Counted from the first letter of the stretch, positions 8,469-14,957 are shown. The stretch: 24,044 bases of DNA from a virus (IMGVR_UViG_3300032401_000085:1-24044), one strand, 5' to 3'. Made by a program: numbers and translations. Notes: generated by a model not told the origin, from the letters alone.

Positions 8469-8746
8469 TAAAATACCTTCATCTTAATTTCCATCAATTC
8501 TGTCACAAGGCCCAGGTCTTCCCAAACCGAAATAGAAAGATCATTTTTTTCCATGGGATAACCTCCCTTAATCAACCGTTTCAACCAGAGCAGGTGATAT
8601 GTATATTTCCCGATCTCTATTCTTTTTTTCTTTTCGCATTTTGAACAAGCCCAATCAATAAAATCTGGGAATTCAAACTTACACCTTGCCTCTTCTTCGG
8701 GTGTGCAGACATTCAGGCCGCAATAAACCTCAATGTCTGCCGCTAT
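8468..8746 (-). CDS. Frameshift extension (T domain) of the tail assembly chaperone
   Basis: This frame continues the upstream chaperone gene after a -1 slip on the A-run and adds 92 residues, giving a 218-residue fusion. It has no ATG, GTG or TTG start near its beginning, so frameshifting is the natural way to express it. The extension contains cysteines at 9, 14, 22, 34 and 37, the last two as C-S-K-C, and an aromatic/helical tail ending with W-E-D-L-G. In lambda the equivalent gpGT bridges the tape measure and the tail tube subunit. A 28-residue inner frame starting at the ATG at 8554 has a strong GGGAGG site and could add a separate short product. Confidence 0.8.
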   Translation of the reverse strand: MAADIEVYCGLNVCTPEEEARCKFEFPDFIDWACSKCEKKKRIEIGKYTYHLLWLKRLIKGGYPMEKNDLSISVWEDLGLVTELMEIKMKVF

Positions 8747-9123
8747 TTTTTTTCTGGACTAAAACTCCCTCCCCCGAACGCCTCGGCTCCAAGCCAGATA
8801 ATCAGTTCAGGCGCACGTTTGCTTATTTTCTCCTTCCATTCAGAATCAAAATCAGAAGATTCTGGATCTGAAGAGATATTGATCGGTATCCCATTTGCCT
8901 CAATACCCTTTAGCACCGAAAGGCCGAACTCGAAATCTGCATTCTGAATCTCTTCGGCAGGAATTTCCTCAATTTCTTTACCGCGATAAAACGAGGCGAT
9001 CCTGCAACGATATTTAATTTTTTCAGAAGCCTCCGGTTCCCGATAAAACAACTTAATCTCCTGGCCGGAAATCTCTCCCGTGAACAAAAGAACCCTATCC
9101 TTCTCATTAAAAATAAAATCCAT
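8743..9123 (-). CDS. Tail assembly chaperone, short form (gpG-like)
   Basis: The 126-residue protein sits between the major tail protein and the tape measure, where dsDNA phages keep the gpG/gpGT pair. The C-terminal part with K-R-A-P-E-L-I-I-W-L resembles the end of this family. The gene ends with GAA AAA AAA TAG, an eight-adenine slippery run immediately before the stop. A -1 slip there enters the open downstream frame. The ribosome binding site AGGAG is five bases from the ATG. Function is inferred from position, size and the frameshift, not from strong sequence identity. Confidence 0.8.
   Translation of the reverse strand: MDFIFNEKDRVLLFTGEISGQEIKLFYREPEASEKIKYRCRIASFYRGKEIEEIPAEEIQNADFEFGLSVLKGIEANGIPINISSDPESSDFDSEWKEKISKRAPELIIWLGAEAFGGGSFSPEKK
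8746..8754 (-). promoter_or_regulatory. Probable -1 programmed ribosomal frameshift site
   Basis: On the coding strand the site reads G followed by eight A, then TAG. Reading GAA AAA AAA and slipping back one base gives ATA GCG GCA and an open frame to the tape measure start. A-runs of the form A AAA AAA are efficient slippery sites in bacteria. No obvious stimulatory hairpin was identified. Confidence 0.78.
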
Positions 9124-9131
9124 AAAATCTC

Positions 9132-10424
9132 CTATGTAGCGTATGTGGCTACTTTGTTTTTGATATAGAGCACGACGCTCCCGTATACGTCATCTTCCAA
9201 AATTTTAAATTCCGCCTTTTCCGTCAGACGATTTCCGGTCCTTCCATAAGGATCTCGGAGAATGCAAACCTTCGGAAAGACGATCTCTACCGTATATTTG
9301 TGACCGGCTTCATATTCCGGTCCCTCGGCCTTGGCATAAAGAACGAAAGTAGAGAGATCATAAAATCTTTGGCCAACGATGAATTCCTTAAATTGGCGAT
9401 CAAGAGCGATGGTCTGCGTACGTCCATCCCTCAATGCCTGGTTTGCATAGGAATAAGTACCGCCGCCGGGAGTAAAGGCTGGAGTAATCCCATTATTTAA
9501 TGTCCAATCGATGGAATTGATATCCGCCGACATGGGATGACCACCTGTAAGAACAGTTCCATCCCATTTGCCTCCCATATTGACGAGAAAATCAGAGCAC
9601 CGCAGCGGAGGTTCAGAAACCCTGGAGGGGAAGGCTCCCCAGGCATAAACTCCAGTTTCGGCCTGGTTATAGATGATCTCATAAGTTGTAGATGTTGCGG
9701 CTCCTCCAGGAGCGGTGATCGTCACGATGGCGGGAGTTGCACCAGAAACCGCCGAGAAAACAACATCAACCCACTGGCCATTTACGGGATCGAGGGCTCG
9801 GATATAGTGACAGTTATCAAGCCTTTCTTGGGCTGTGGACCCTGATGCAGCTGCCGTAAGGGTAAGTGTAGTCGCATTCCAGGCGGCTGTTATCGAATCC
9901 TTTAGCAATGTCGTTGAGTTTTTGCCAGTTCCCTTGATTGATGCCTTCATAGAAGCAAAAGAGTCTTTCTTGAGTGAGAGAGTGAAGCTATCAATGAACA
10001 TACTCGCAAAGCGCCTCTTCTCAAGCCACTTCCCGTATCTCATCCCAAGAGTGAAGCAGGGATTTGATCGAAGGGCATCGAGGTCTCCAGTAATCGGAGT
10101 GATGGTATGCCGATAGCCCGTTGATCCTGCGGCAACGGTCGATCTCACTCCAAGACCAAAAGCTCCGACAATGGCCATGTGTTGAGCCTGCATTTTTGAA
10201 AACGAAAGGTCAGCGGTCGAGAGACCTCCAAGATCATAGAGGGCATCTGGTTCCTCTTTCCCTGTCGCCTCGTCGGAATTATCTTCGAGTCTCCTATCCC
10301 AGATAGCGATGCTTTCAAGGTCAGCGAGAATCCCTGTGTCAAGGGTCTGCTCGGTATTGAGTGCCGTCTCTTTATTATTTGCTGAGATGGCCACCAAGTC
10401 ATTTTTCACGAATTGTGATCTCAT
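9132..10424 (-). CDS. Major tail (tube) protein
   Basis: The 430-residue protein precedes the chaperone genes, the standard place of the tail tube subunit. The N-terminal 160 residues and the C-terminal 100 residues are beta-rich and low in cysteine. The middle (about 180-265) is a threonine- and alanine-rich stretch with T-A-A-A-S-G-S-T and S-G-A-T-P-A that looks like an inserted domain exposed on the tube surface. Most of the mass is consistent with a tube fold plus one added domain, larger than the 250-residue lambda gpV. Its ATG overlaps the stop of the preceding small gene as ATGA. Confidence 0.8.
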   Translation of the reverse strand: MRSQFVKNDLVAISANNKETALNTEQTLDTGILADLESIAIWDRRLEDNSDEATGKEEPDALYDLGGLSTADLSFSKMQAQHMAIVGAFGLGVRSTVAAGSTGYRHTITPITGDLDALRSNPCFTLGMRYGKWLEKRRFASMFIDSFTLSLKKDSFASMKASIKGTGKNSTTLLKDSITAAWNATTLTLTAAASGSTAQERLDNCHYIRALDPVNGQWVDVVFSAVSGATPAIVTITAPGGAATSTTYEIIYNQAETGVYAWGAFPSRVSEPPLRCSDFLVNMGGKWDGTVLTGGHPMSADINSIDWTLNNGITPAFTPGGGTYSYANQALRDGRTQTIALDRQFKEFIVGQRFYDLSTFVLYAKAEGPEYEAGHKYTVEIVFPKVCILRDPYGRTGNRLTEKAEFKILEDDVYGSVVLYIKNKVATYAT

Positions 10425-10567
10425 TCTTCCTTCACCTCCTCAAATTTATTCTGATCCTCTTTTGGGATCAGGGCATAGACCTCACTATGCCGGAAGGTGT
10501 GATATTCAAATACACCTTCCCGCGTCACCTGAAACTCATTCTCTTCTTTCCTAAGTTTCCATGCCAT
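10421..10567 (-). CDS. Small protein between tail terminator and tail tube genes
   Basis: This 48-residue protein is highly charged (E-E-N-E-F-Q-V-T-R-E) and is translated from an ATG with a strong GGAGGAG site supplied by one copy of the GC-rich junction repeat. Its stop overlaps the next start as ATGA. The pattern Y-H-T-F-R-H-S-E-V-Y may be a small beta hairpin. No family is recognised. Its conserved slot between tail terminator and tube protein suggests a tail assembly role. Confidence 0.75.
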   Translation of the reverse strand: MAWKLRKEENEFQVTREGVFEYHTFRHSEVYALIPKEDQNKFEEVKEE

Positions 10568-10572
10568 TGCTC

Positions 10573-10612
10573 TCCTCCCTCCAGGCCAGAAGCCTTCCAG
10601 GCCGGTGGCCTT
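10573..10612 (-). repeat. GC-rich junction repeat, copy A (39-bp form)
   Basis: Read on the coding strand it is AAGGCC-A-CCGGCC followed by TGGAAGG, TTCTGGCC, TGG and the GGAGG site. It starts at the stop codon of the tail terminator gene and supplies the ribosome binding site of the next gene. It differs from copy B at three of 39 positions. Confidence 0.85.
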
Positions 10613-12038
10613 ATCCCTGTGTATAGGGATCGCCCAAGATTGTCCTGTATTCTACGGTCATCATGATTTTACTTGCCACGAAGATATCTTCTTTCTGTTC
10701 AATTTCCGTGTCGTTGCTGTCAAGGTCGGTAATTAAAGCTAATCCCCCCCAGGTCTCATCGTTAAAGATGGCCACCTCTAAATCGGCGATACATTCTCTG
10801 ATCTCGGCTGCGGTATTCGCATAGATTTCTATCTCTAATGAAAGTTTGTTTTCATAGATTCCCCACCCAGGTTCTTTTGTCTCGGTTCGATCCCGATAAA
10901 CCAAGGCGGGGATCTCCGAGGATTGAATCGGAGTTGTTCTCCAAGCGAAGACATTGCTTCCAAGGTTCATTTTGTAACCTCCCGCTGTGAGGATGGTCTT
11001 GCACCTCGAATCTATGGCATCGACAATGCGTTGACGGATTGCATTAAATGTGTCTGGGGTGACAATCGTTTTGAATCTTGTATCGATTGCGGTGAGAATA
11101 AGCTCCCGAATTGTATAGGTAGGTATGGGAGGCCCTCCAACGATGGGCCACATGGAGAAAAATGACCCAGATTGGATAGCTCTTGATAAAATTGCCTTGA
11201 TAAAAAGACGGTCTGGAAATTGACCGATCCATTTGTCGAGAGTGATAGTCTCCTTACGGGGAATGTCCGCCCAGAAGAGCGACCCGGCTTGTATTGCTCG
11301 AGATAGGGTGGGCTTAGGAAAATAATCAGGATATCGGCCCAGCCACTTATCCGCAGTGATTATTTCGACGCTGGGAGGAACCCACAAGAAGGGAGGATCT
11401 GGTTGTCTAAATTTTGATATGGCAGATTTTAAAAGAAAATCCGGATACTCTGATTGCCACTTGTCAATGGTTATGGTTTCCAGAGCACTCGCAGCATTCC
11501 AAGGGGTTCCTTTGAATAAAGACCCTGATTGAATGGCCCTGGATAGACTTACTTTGGGCAACAGTTGGTTTGGGTAATTGGGAAGCCACTTGTCAGTGGT
11601 GACAATCTCTGTGGGAGGCCAGTAAACCCAGAATAGTGAACCAGACTGTATTGCCTTTGAGAGAAATGGTTTTTGATAATGATAATCAACGTATGTTGGT
11701 TTCCACTTATCAATGGTAATTCTTTCTTCCCAGTTTGATGGGGCAACGGGGGGAACTATAACGGCATTGGTAGGTTGATTGGCTCTGGAAAGTTTAGGTT
11801 TCTGATAGTGATAATCAACATAGGTTGGCTTCCACTTATCGGTAAGCGCAGGGTCACTAAAGTTCTTTCCATAGGAAGGAGGAACCAAAAAGCAGGCCCC
11901 CGCAAGGATGGCTGTGGAAAGAACGAGGCCAACACCTCTCTTCATAGGTGGATATTTAGGCTCCCACTTATCGAGAGTTATCGTCTCTTTTCCAGTGGAG
12001 ACGACCTCAGCCTTCCCTTGATATTGCCATCGTGCCAT
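10611..12038 (-). CDS. Tail terminator-like protein with seven N-terminal DKW repeats
   Basis: The 475-residue protein has two parts. Residues 1 to about 300 carry seven degenerate repeats of 38-44 residues with the core E-T-I-T-x-D-K-W-x-P-x-Y-P-D and a tail L-S-R-A-I-Q-S-G-S-L-F-W. The D-K-W triplets begin at residues 23, 67, 110, 149, 192, 230 and 268. The C-terminal 170 residues look like a phage tail terminator/completion protein (gpU-like): a helix with I-D-S-R-C-K-T-I-L-T-A-G-G-Y, then N-V-F-A-W-R and beta strands. It precedes the tube protein gene, as gpU does. The ATG at 12038 overlaps the upstream stop as ATGA, with GGAG seven bases before. The repeats' function is unknown. Confidence 0.8.
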   Translation of the reverse strand: MARWQYQGKAEVVSTGKETITLDKWEPKYPPMKRGVGLVLSTAILAGACFLVPPSYGKNFSDPALTDKWKPTYVDYHYQKPKLSRANQPTNAVIVPPVAPSNWEERITIDKWKPTYVDYHYQKPFLSKAIQSGSLFWVYWPPTEIVTTDKWLPNYPNQLLPKVSLSRAIQSGSLFKGTPWNAASALETITIDKWQSEYPDFLLKSAISKFRQPDPPFLWVPPSVEIITADKWLGRYPDYFPKPTLSRAIQAGSLFWADIPRKETITLDKWIGQFPDRLFIKAILSRAIQSGSFFSMWPIVGGPPIPTYTIRELILTAIDTRFKTIVTPDTFNAIRQRIVDAIDSRCKTILTAGGYKMNLGSNVFAWRTTPIQSSEIPALVYRDRTETKEPGWGIYENKLSLEIEIYANTAAEIRECIADLEVAIFNDETWGGLALITDLDSNDTEIEQKEDIFVASKIMMTVEYRTILGDPYTQG

Positions 12039-12295
12039 CAAACATCTCCGAGACGAAACCGTTTCTCAATCATATCCATTTTCTTCTCAATCGGGATGCA
12101 CCGATCACAATCAGGATGCCCGCAGGTGACGGCCATGCAGTTCATACAGAACCCCCTGCGAGCGCCCGATCCCACCACGCTTAGGAAATGTCCTCCACAG
12201 TGTGGGCATTGAAGAGTCGTGCCCACCTGGACGCCGTCAACGATGAAGGCGCCATGCTCCTTGCGCTCGTATTTGGAGCTTTTGTAATCCTCCAT
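12038..12295 (-). CDS. Cysteine-rich zinc-binding protein
   Basis: The 85-residue protein has C-P-H-C-G-G-H-F near residue 30 and a C-terminal cluster G-F-C-M-N-C then C-G-H-P-D-C-D-R-C. Eight cysteines and two histidines could hold two zinc ions. Similar small CPHCGGH proteins occur in phage head-tail regions, as I recall, but their role is not known to me. The gene follows a long hairpin and lacks a strong ribosome binding site close to the ATG. Its stop overlaps the next start as ATGA. Confidence 0.75.
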   Translation of the reverse strand: MEDYKSSKYERKEHGAFIVDGVQVGTTLQCPHCGGHFLSVVGSGARRGFCMNCMAVTCGHPDCDRCIPIEKKMDMIEKRFRLGDV

Positions 12296-12308
12296 CGTTC
12301 GCTCTCTG

Positions 12309-12363
12309 GGGACACCTCCCCCGTGGAGTGGCGGCTTCGCCTACTCCACAGGGGAAGTGTCCC
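12309..12363 (-). promoter_or_regulatory. Long RNA hairpin in the intergenic region
   Basis: In the minus-strand transcript GGGACAC..GUGUCCC, then UUCCCC../GGGGGA and GUGGAGU../ACUCCAC stack into about 21 pairs, followed by a one-base bulge and GGCG/CGCC with a four-base loop. The two positions that are A-C mismatches on the plus strand become G-U pairs on the minus strand. No U tract follows, so it is not a standard terminator. It lies about 13 bases before the start of the zinc-binding gene. Confidence 0.7.
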
Positions 12364-12368
12364 TTATT

Positions 12369-12821
12369 TTACTCATTAAAAATGAGTGTGCCTTCCATCG
12401 TGAAGGTTGCATTGGCGGTCGGGTTCATCAGAACCAATCCTGCCGCTGCACCTGCGAGAGAGACGATCTCGGCTCCCGGAGCGGCAACCCATCTGAAGGT
12501 TGCCCTCTGGTTCTGACCCCACTGAAGCAGGGCAGGAGTCGTCAATGTCCCGCCGCCCGTTCCACCGTAGCCACCGGCACAAACGGACGCTACATCTCCT
12601 GCGTCCAGAGCAATAGGGGTCACGCCCGTGCCGCCTGTGACGAGGGAGGTGATCCTGTTGATTGCGAATCTCGCAGCGTTATCAGCAGGAGCGCCCGTTG
12701 AACCGACCATGAGGTCAAAAAGTCTGGCCCGGACAGCGGCGGTCGCATGAATATACATCGCCGCAAGGGTCGCACTGTTGGGGGTTGTCAGATTTGCTGG
12801 AATTGCATAGTTCTTTGGCAT
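12369..12821 (-). CDS. Putative virion structural protein, unknown
   Basis: The 150-residue protein is rich in alanine, threonine and glycine with few charges and a helical N-terminal third (S-A-T-L-A-A-M-Y-I-H-A-T-A-A-V-R). The composition suggests a stable shell or decoration component. The ribosome binding site GGAAGGAGG comes from junction repeat copy B. It lies between head-tail joining genes and the tail terminator. I know no family for it. Confidence 0.65.
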   Translation of the reverse strand: MPKNYAIPANLTTPNSATLAAMYIHATAAVRARLFDLMVGSTGAPADNAARFAINRITSLVTGGTGVTPIALDAGDVASVCAGGYGGTGGGTLTTPALLQWGQNQRATFRWVAAPGAEIVSLAGAAAGLVLMNPTANATFTMEGTLIFNE

Positions 12822-12829
12822 GTTCGTAT

Positions 12830-12868
12830 CCTCCTTCCAGGCCAGAGGCCTTCCAGGCCGGCGGCCTT
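12830..12868 (-). repeat. GC-rich junction repeat, copy B (39-bp form)
   Basis: On the coding strand it reads AAGGCCGCCGGCC, TGGAAGG, CCTCTGGCC, TGGAAGGAGG. It contains two direct copies of GGCCTGGAAGG and two small palindromes. It supplies the ribosome binding site of the next gene and begins shortly after the stop of the previous one. Confidence 0.85.
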
Positions 12869-12880
12869 TTAGTTTATTGT

Positions 12881-13471
12881 TTAGTACCCGATTATTTCTA
12901 TTTTCTCCCTAATGCGTTGCTGAATTTCAGGATGCCAACTATCGGCATAGACTCCACCTGCTATCGCCTGATAAACCGCATAAGCACCCATATCGGTAGT
13001 TGTATCTACATGAGTGTGCCATTCTGTATCGGTCGGCCAAGTTGGATAAGTGCTGGTAACTTGTCTCATACTTGTTCCGCCTGTGGTTGCAACATAGTCC
13101 CAATTAATGTTGGCATCGTCTTGAAACATTGCCAACCAATAATAGGACTGCCCCACTACTATTGGTTTCGTTCCTATTGTTCCATATCTTGCAAGAATAC
13201 TTACATCGGAAACTGAAATTTCCCCTGCATCAGAATTGGCAACAATGGTCGAGGGACAACCATTTCCTGCATCATGATCAAAAATAGCAAGACGAAAAAG
13301 TCCTGTTGTAGCAGCATCGGCACTCGCATACCACCCAACTTCGGTTACCTCATAATTAACGCCGTTAGTCCCAGGATGTTGAAACCTCTGGGTATATATA
13401 CGGTCAGCAACCGAAGGTTGAACACTTGCCCCTGGCCTTGCTGGTCTCGATGTTTGAAAACCATTACCCAT
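12881..13471 (-). CDS. Unknown beta-rich protein in the neck region
   Basis: The 196-residue protein is beta-rich and aromatic (E-V-G-W-Y-A-S-A-D, S-Y-Y-W-L-A-M-F-Q-D-D, T-E-W-H-T-H-V) with a jelly-roll-like rhythm. The pattern resembles choice-of-anchor or lectin-like domains of surface proteins, but I cannot name a family. No signal peptide is visible. The ATG has no clear ribosome binding site and directly follows a short frame ending in tandem TGA codons, so it may rely on coupled translation. It lies between two GC-rich junction repeats with nothing else, which makes it a candidate exchangeable module. Confidence 0.65.
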   Translation of the reverse strand: MGNGFQTSRPARPGASVQPSVADRIYTQRFQHPGTNGVNYEVTEVGWYASADAATTGLFRLAIFDHDAGNGCPSTIVANSDAGEISVSDVSILARYGTIGTKPIVVGQSYYWLAMFQDDANINWDYVATTGGTSMRQVTSTYPTWPTDTEWHTHVDTTTDMGAYAVYQAIAGGVYADSWHPEIQQRIREKIEIIGY

Positions 13472-13474
13472 TCA

Positions 13475-13560
13475 TCACACCATTTCAGAAGAAGTATCTG
13501 CTATGTCCATTTCGTCTTTCTGGAAATTGGCAATCACATAGGGCGGAATTGTGTTTTCAT
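13475..13560 (-). pseudogene. Short frame with a likely one-base frameshift or leader ORF
   Basis: The ATG at 13560 has a very strong GGAGGAG site from junction repeat copy C, but the frame stops after eight codons. One more A in the run of four A (13554-13557) would give an uninterrupted 28-residue frame ending at 13475. The alternative is an 8-codon leader coupled by a GTGA overlap to a GTG-started frame. It could be a decayed gene, a sequencing error in an A-run or a translated leader. Confidence 0.4.
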
Positions 13561-13568
13561 GCCTTTCT

Positions 13569-13591
13569 CCTCCTTCCAGGCCGGCGGCCTT
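13569..13591 (-). repeat. GC-rich junction repeat, copy C (23-bp short form)
   Basis: It reads AAGGCCGCCGGCCTGGAAGGAGG on the coding strand and equals copy B with 16 bases removed between its two direct copies of GGCCTGGAAGG. It follows the stop of the Fn3-like gene at once and supplies a ribosome binding site. Confidence 0.85.
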
Positions 13592-13948
13592 TCAAAAAAT
13601 TATCATTAATCCTGTTGGTTTTGCAGGTGGAATAAGATCATAGGGCTTGCTTGCTGCAATACTGTCTAAACTCTCATTTCCTGTCGTATCCACCGCAGTC
13701 AGCACAAACGTCATCGTTCCGCTTGAATTATCAGGAACGTTTACACTAAAGTTATATGGTAGGACTGGTGGATGAGAAATCAATGTGGGATTTAATTTTA
13801 ATCTTGTCCCATCAGTTCGGTAGAGATTGTAACCCGCCATATCTGTCTCTGTGTTAGCTGTCCAAGTCGCTTTGAGATTGATGATCGCCCCAAAAGCACA
13901 ACTCGCCATCAACATCATAGCCAATACCATCAATATGATTCGTTTCAT
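13592..13948 (-). CDS. Exported fibronectin type III-like protein
   Basis: The 118-residue protein begins with a clear signal peptide (MKRI, hydrophobic core, then M-A-S-C-A-F-G-A near residue 14-21), fitting either signal peptidase I or a degenerate lipobox. The rest resembles one fibronectin type III domain (W-T-A-N-T-E-T-D-M-A-G-Y-N-L-Y-R, later V-L-T-A-V-D-T-T-G-N-E-S). It ends in P-P-A-K-P-T-G-L, the usual beginning of the next Fn3 domain, and then stops just before junction repeat C. A secreted protein in a virion operon suggests a moron-like cell-surface function. GGAGG precedes the ATG. Confidence 0.75.
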   Translation of the reverse strand: MKRIILMVLAMMLMASCAFGAIINLKATWTANTETDMAGYNLYRTDGTRLKLNPTLISHPPVLPYNFSVNVPDNSSGTMTFVLTAVDTTGNESLDSIAASKPYDLIPPAKPTGLMIIF

Positions 13949-13958
13949 GTTTCCTCCC

Positions 13959-14249
13959 TCAATCTTTTGATAATCTTAAAATCATCATCCCTGTTCCGTC
14001 GGGTTCAATTGCCGTGATGTGATAGACTACAGCATTAATCGTCACTGTGGACGTATGGGTAATGGCTGAGAAATCCGCTTCCATCACCTCGACAAAAGGA
14101 TTCTTCGATTCGATCTCACCCGCAAAAAGAGTGACCGCCTCATATTCATTATGAAATATTCCCTTATAGGTGACGGCGTTCCAGAGAATATCATCCCAAT
14201 CGGCCAAAATTCTTGGGAGGTCTGAAAGTGCAATGCTTCTTATGGACAC
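13959..14249 (-). CDS. Head-tail joining protein (gpFII-like)
   Basis: The 96-residue protein starts with GTG, five bases after GAGGG. The pattern in the C-terminal half, I-T-A-I-E-P-D-G-T-G-M-M-I-L-R-L, matches the end of lambda gpFII (a beta barrel that closes the head for tail attachment), and its length fits that small family. It follows the capsid genes and an intrinsic terminator, and leads into the tail operon. The similarity is weak but the position is right. Confidence 0.65.
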   Translation of the reverse strand: MSIRSIALSDLPRILADWDDILWNAVTYKGIFHNEYEAVTLFAGEIESKNPFVEVMEADFSAITHTSTVTINAVVYHITAIEPDGTGMMILRLSKD

Positions 14250-14263
14250 TTAAACCCTCTTTT

Positions 14264-14301
14264 AAAAAGTAAGGGAAGGTAAGTTTTTTACCCTCCCTTA
14301 C
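14264..14301 (-). terminator. Intrinsic terminator after the head genes
   Basis: In the minus-strand transcript GUAAGGGAGGGUAA pairs with UUACCUUCCCUUAC around a five-base AAAAC loop, with one G-U pair, and is followed by UUUUU. It lies between the last head gene and the FII-like gene and would limit transcription after the abundant capsid products, with read-through into the tail genes. Confidence 0.85.
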
Positions 14302-14321
14302 CTCATGTTCTCAACTCATTC

Positions 14322-14702
14322 TCAGGTCGTATATTTTGGATGGAAATGGGCTGTCACACTCAGGAGGACTGGTCCCGTTGTGACGGTTCCGACATACTGG
14401 ATCCATCCAAGATTCTGACTCGAATCGATAAATGTTTTCTGGACGGTGTTGGCTGTGTTCGCTGCTACCAAGGCCCCACCAGCTGGAACGACAGCCGAGT
14501 TTGATGCCCCGTTGGCGTAAGCGCTGGTGTTGAAGGTCCCAAGAACACTTCCCGTCACTGCTCCAATGGCCTGGGTGACCATGATGTCCCCGACAGCCGT
14601 CCGGCAATCCACCCATCCACCCGTCCCCAATACCGTATTGGTAGCGCTGATGGGTGGAAGCAATTCCACTTGTGTCGCTGCTTTTGCACTCGGATTAATC
14701 AT
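14322..14702 (-). CDS. Putative head decoration or structural protein
   Basis: The 126-residue protein is low in charge and rich in alanine, threonine, valine and glycine, with an apparent beta fold ending in W-I-Q-Y-V-G-T-V-T-T-G-P-V. Proteins of this kind often follow the major capsid gene and bind the capsid surface. It lies immediately before the terminator, in a block expected to be highly expressed. The ATG overlaps the upstream stop (ATGATTAA), with AAGGAGG eight bases before. No firm family is recognised. Confidence 0.65.
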   Translation of the reverse strand: MINPSAKAATQVELLPPISATNTVLGTGGWVDCRTAVGDIMVTQAIGAVTGSVLGTFNTSAYANGASNSAVVPAGGALVAANTANTVQKTFIDSSQNLGWIQYVGTVTTGPVLLSVTAHFHPKYTT

Positions 14703-14934
14703 TTTTTTTGCCTCCTTTTCTTGAAATTGTTTTTGCTTCAGCTTCCGCTTCCGGCTGGATCGTTTCCTCTTCTGGAATATCCGGCGCCTGGATAACTGCT
14801 TCGGGCGGGATAAGTTCCGCCTTGCCTCCTGAAATCATTTCCAATGCAAAAATCCTCGAGACCTCAAATACGGTCCCTTTTTCCATAATGACCTTGTTAT
14901 ATTGGAATGGTCTCAAAACTCTGATCGTGATCAT
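14695..14934 (-). CDS. Small head-region protein with acidic tail
   Basis: The 79-residue protein has a compact N-terminal beta unit (M-I-T-I-R-V-L-R-P-F, G-T-V-F-E-V-S-R) resembling small phage proteins found near capsid genes, followed by a proline/glutamate-rich tail and a basic end (R-K-G-G-K-K). I prefer the ATG at 14934 with AGAGG five bases upstream. The ATG at 15006, overlapping the capsid stop, would add 24 residues, but that stretch can form a strong hairpin. Function unknown. Confidence 0.65.
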   Translation of the reverse strand: MITIRVLRPFQYNKVIMEKGTVFEVSRIFALEMISGGKAELIPPEAVIQAPDIPEEETIQPEAEAEAKTISRKGGKKND

Positions 14935-14957
14935 AGGTTCCTCTCTCTCTTTATTCA

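Noticed and set aside
11886-11943. Signal-peptide-like stretch (MKRGVGLV ... LAGAC) near residue 32 of the DKW protein
   Set aside because: It aligns with the L-S-R-A-I-Q-S-G-S part of the other repeats and is internal to the gene, so the resemblance to a lipobox is probably chance.
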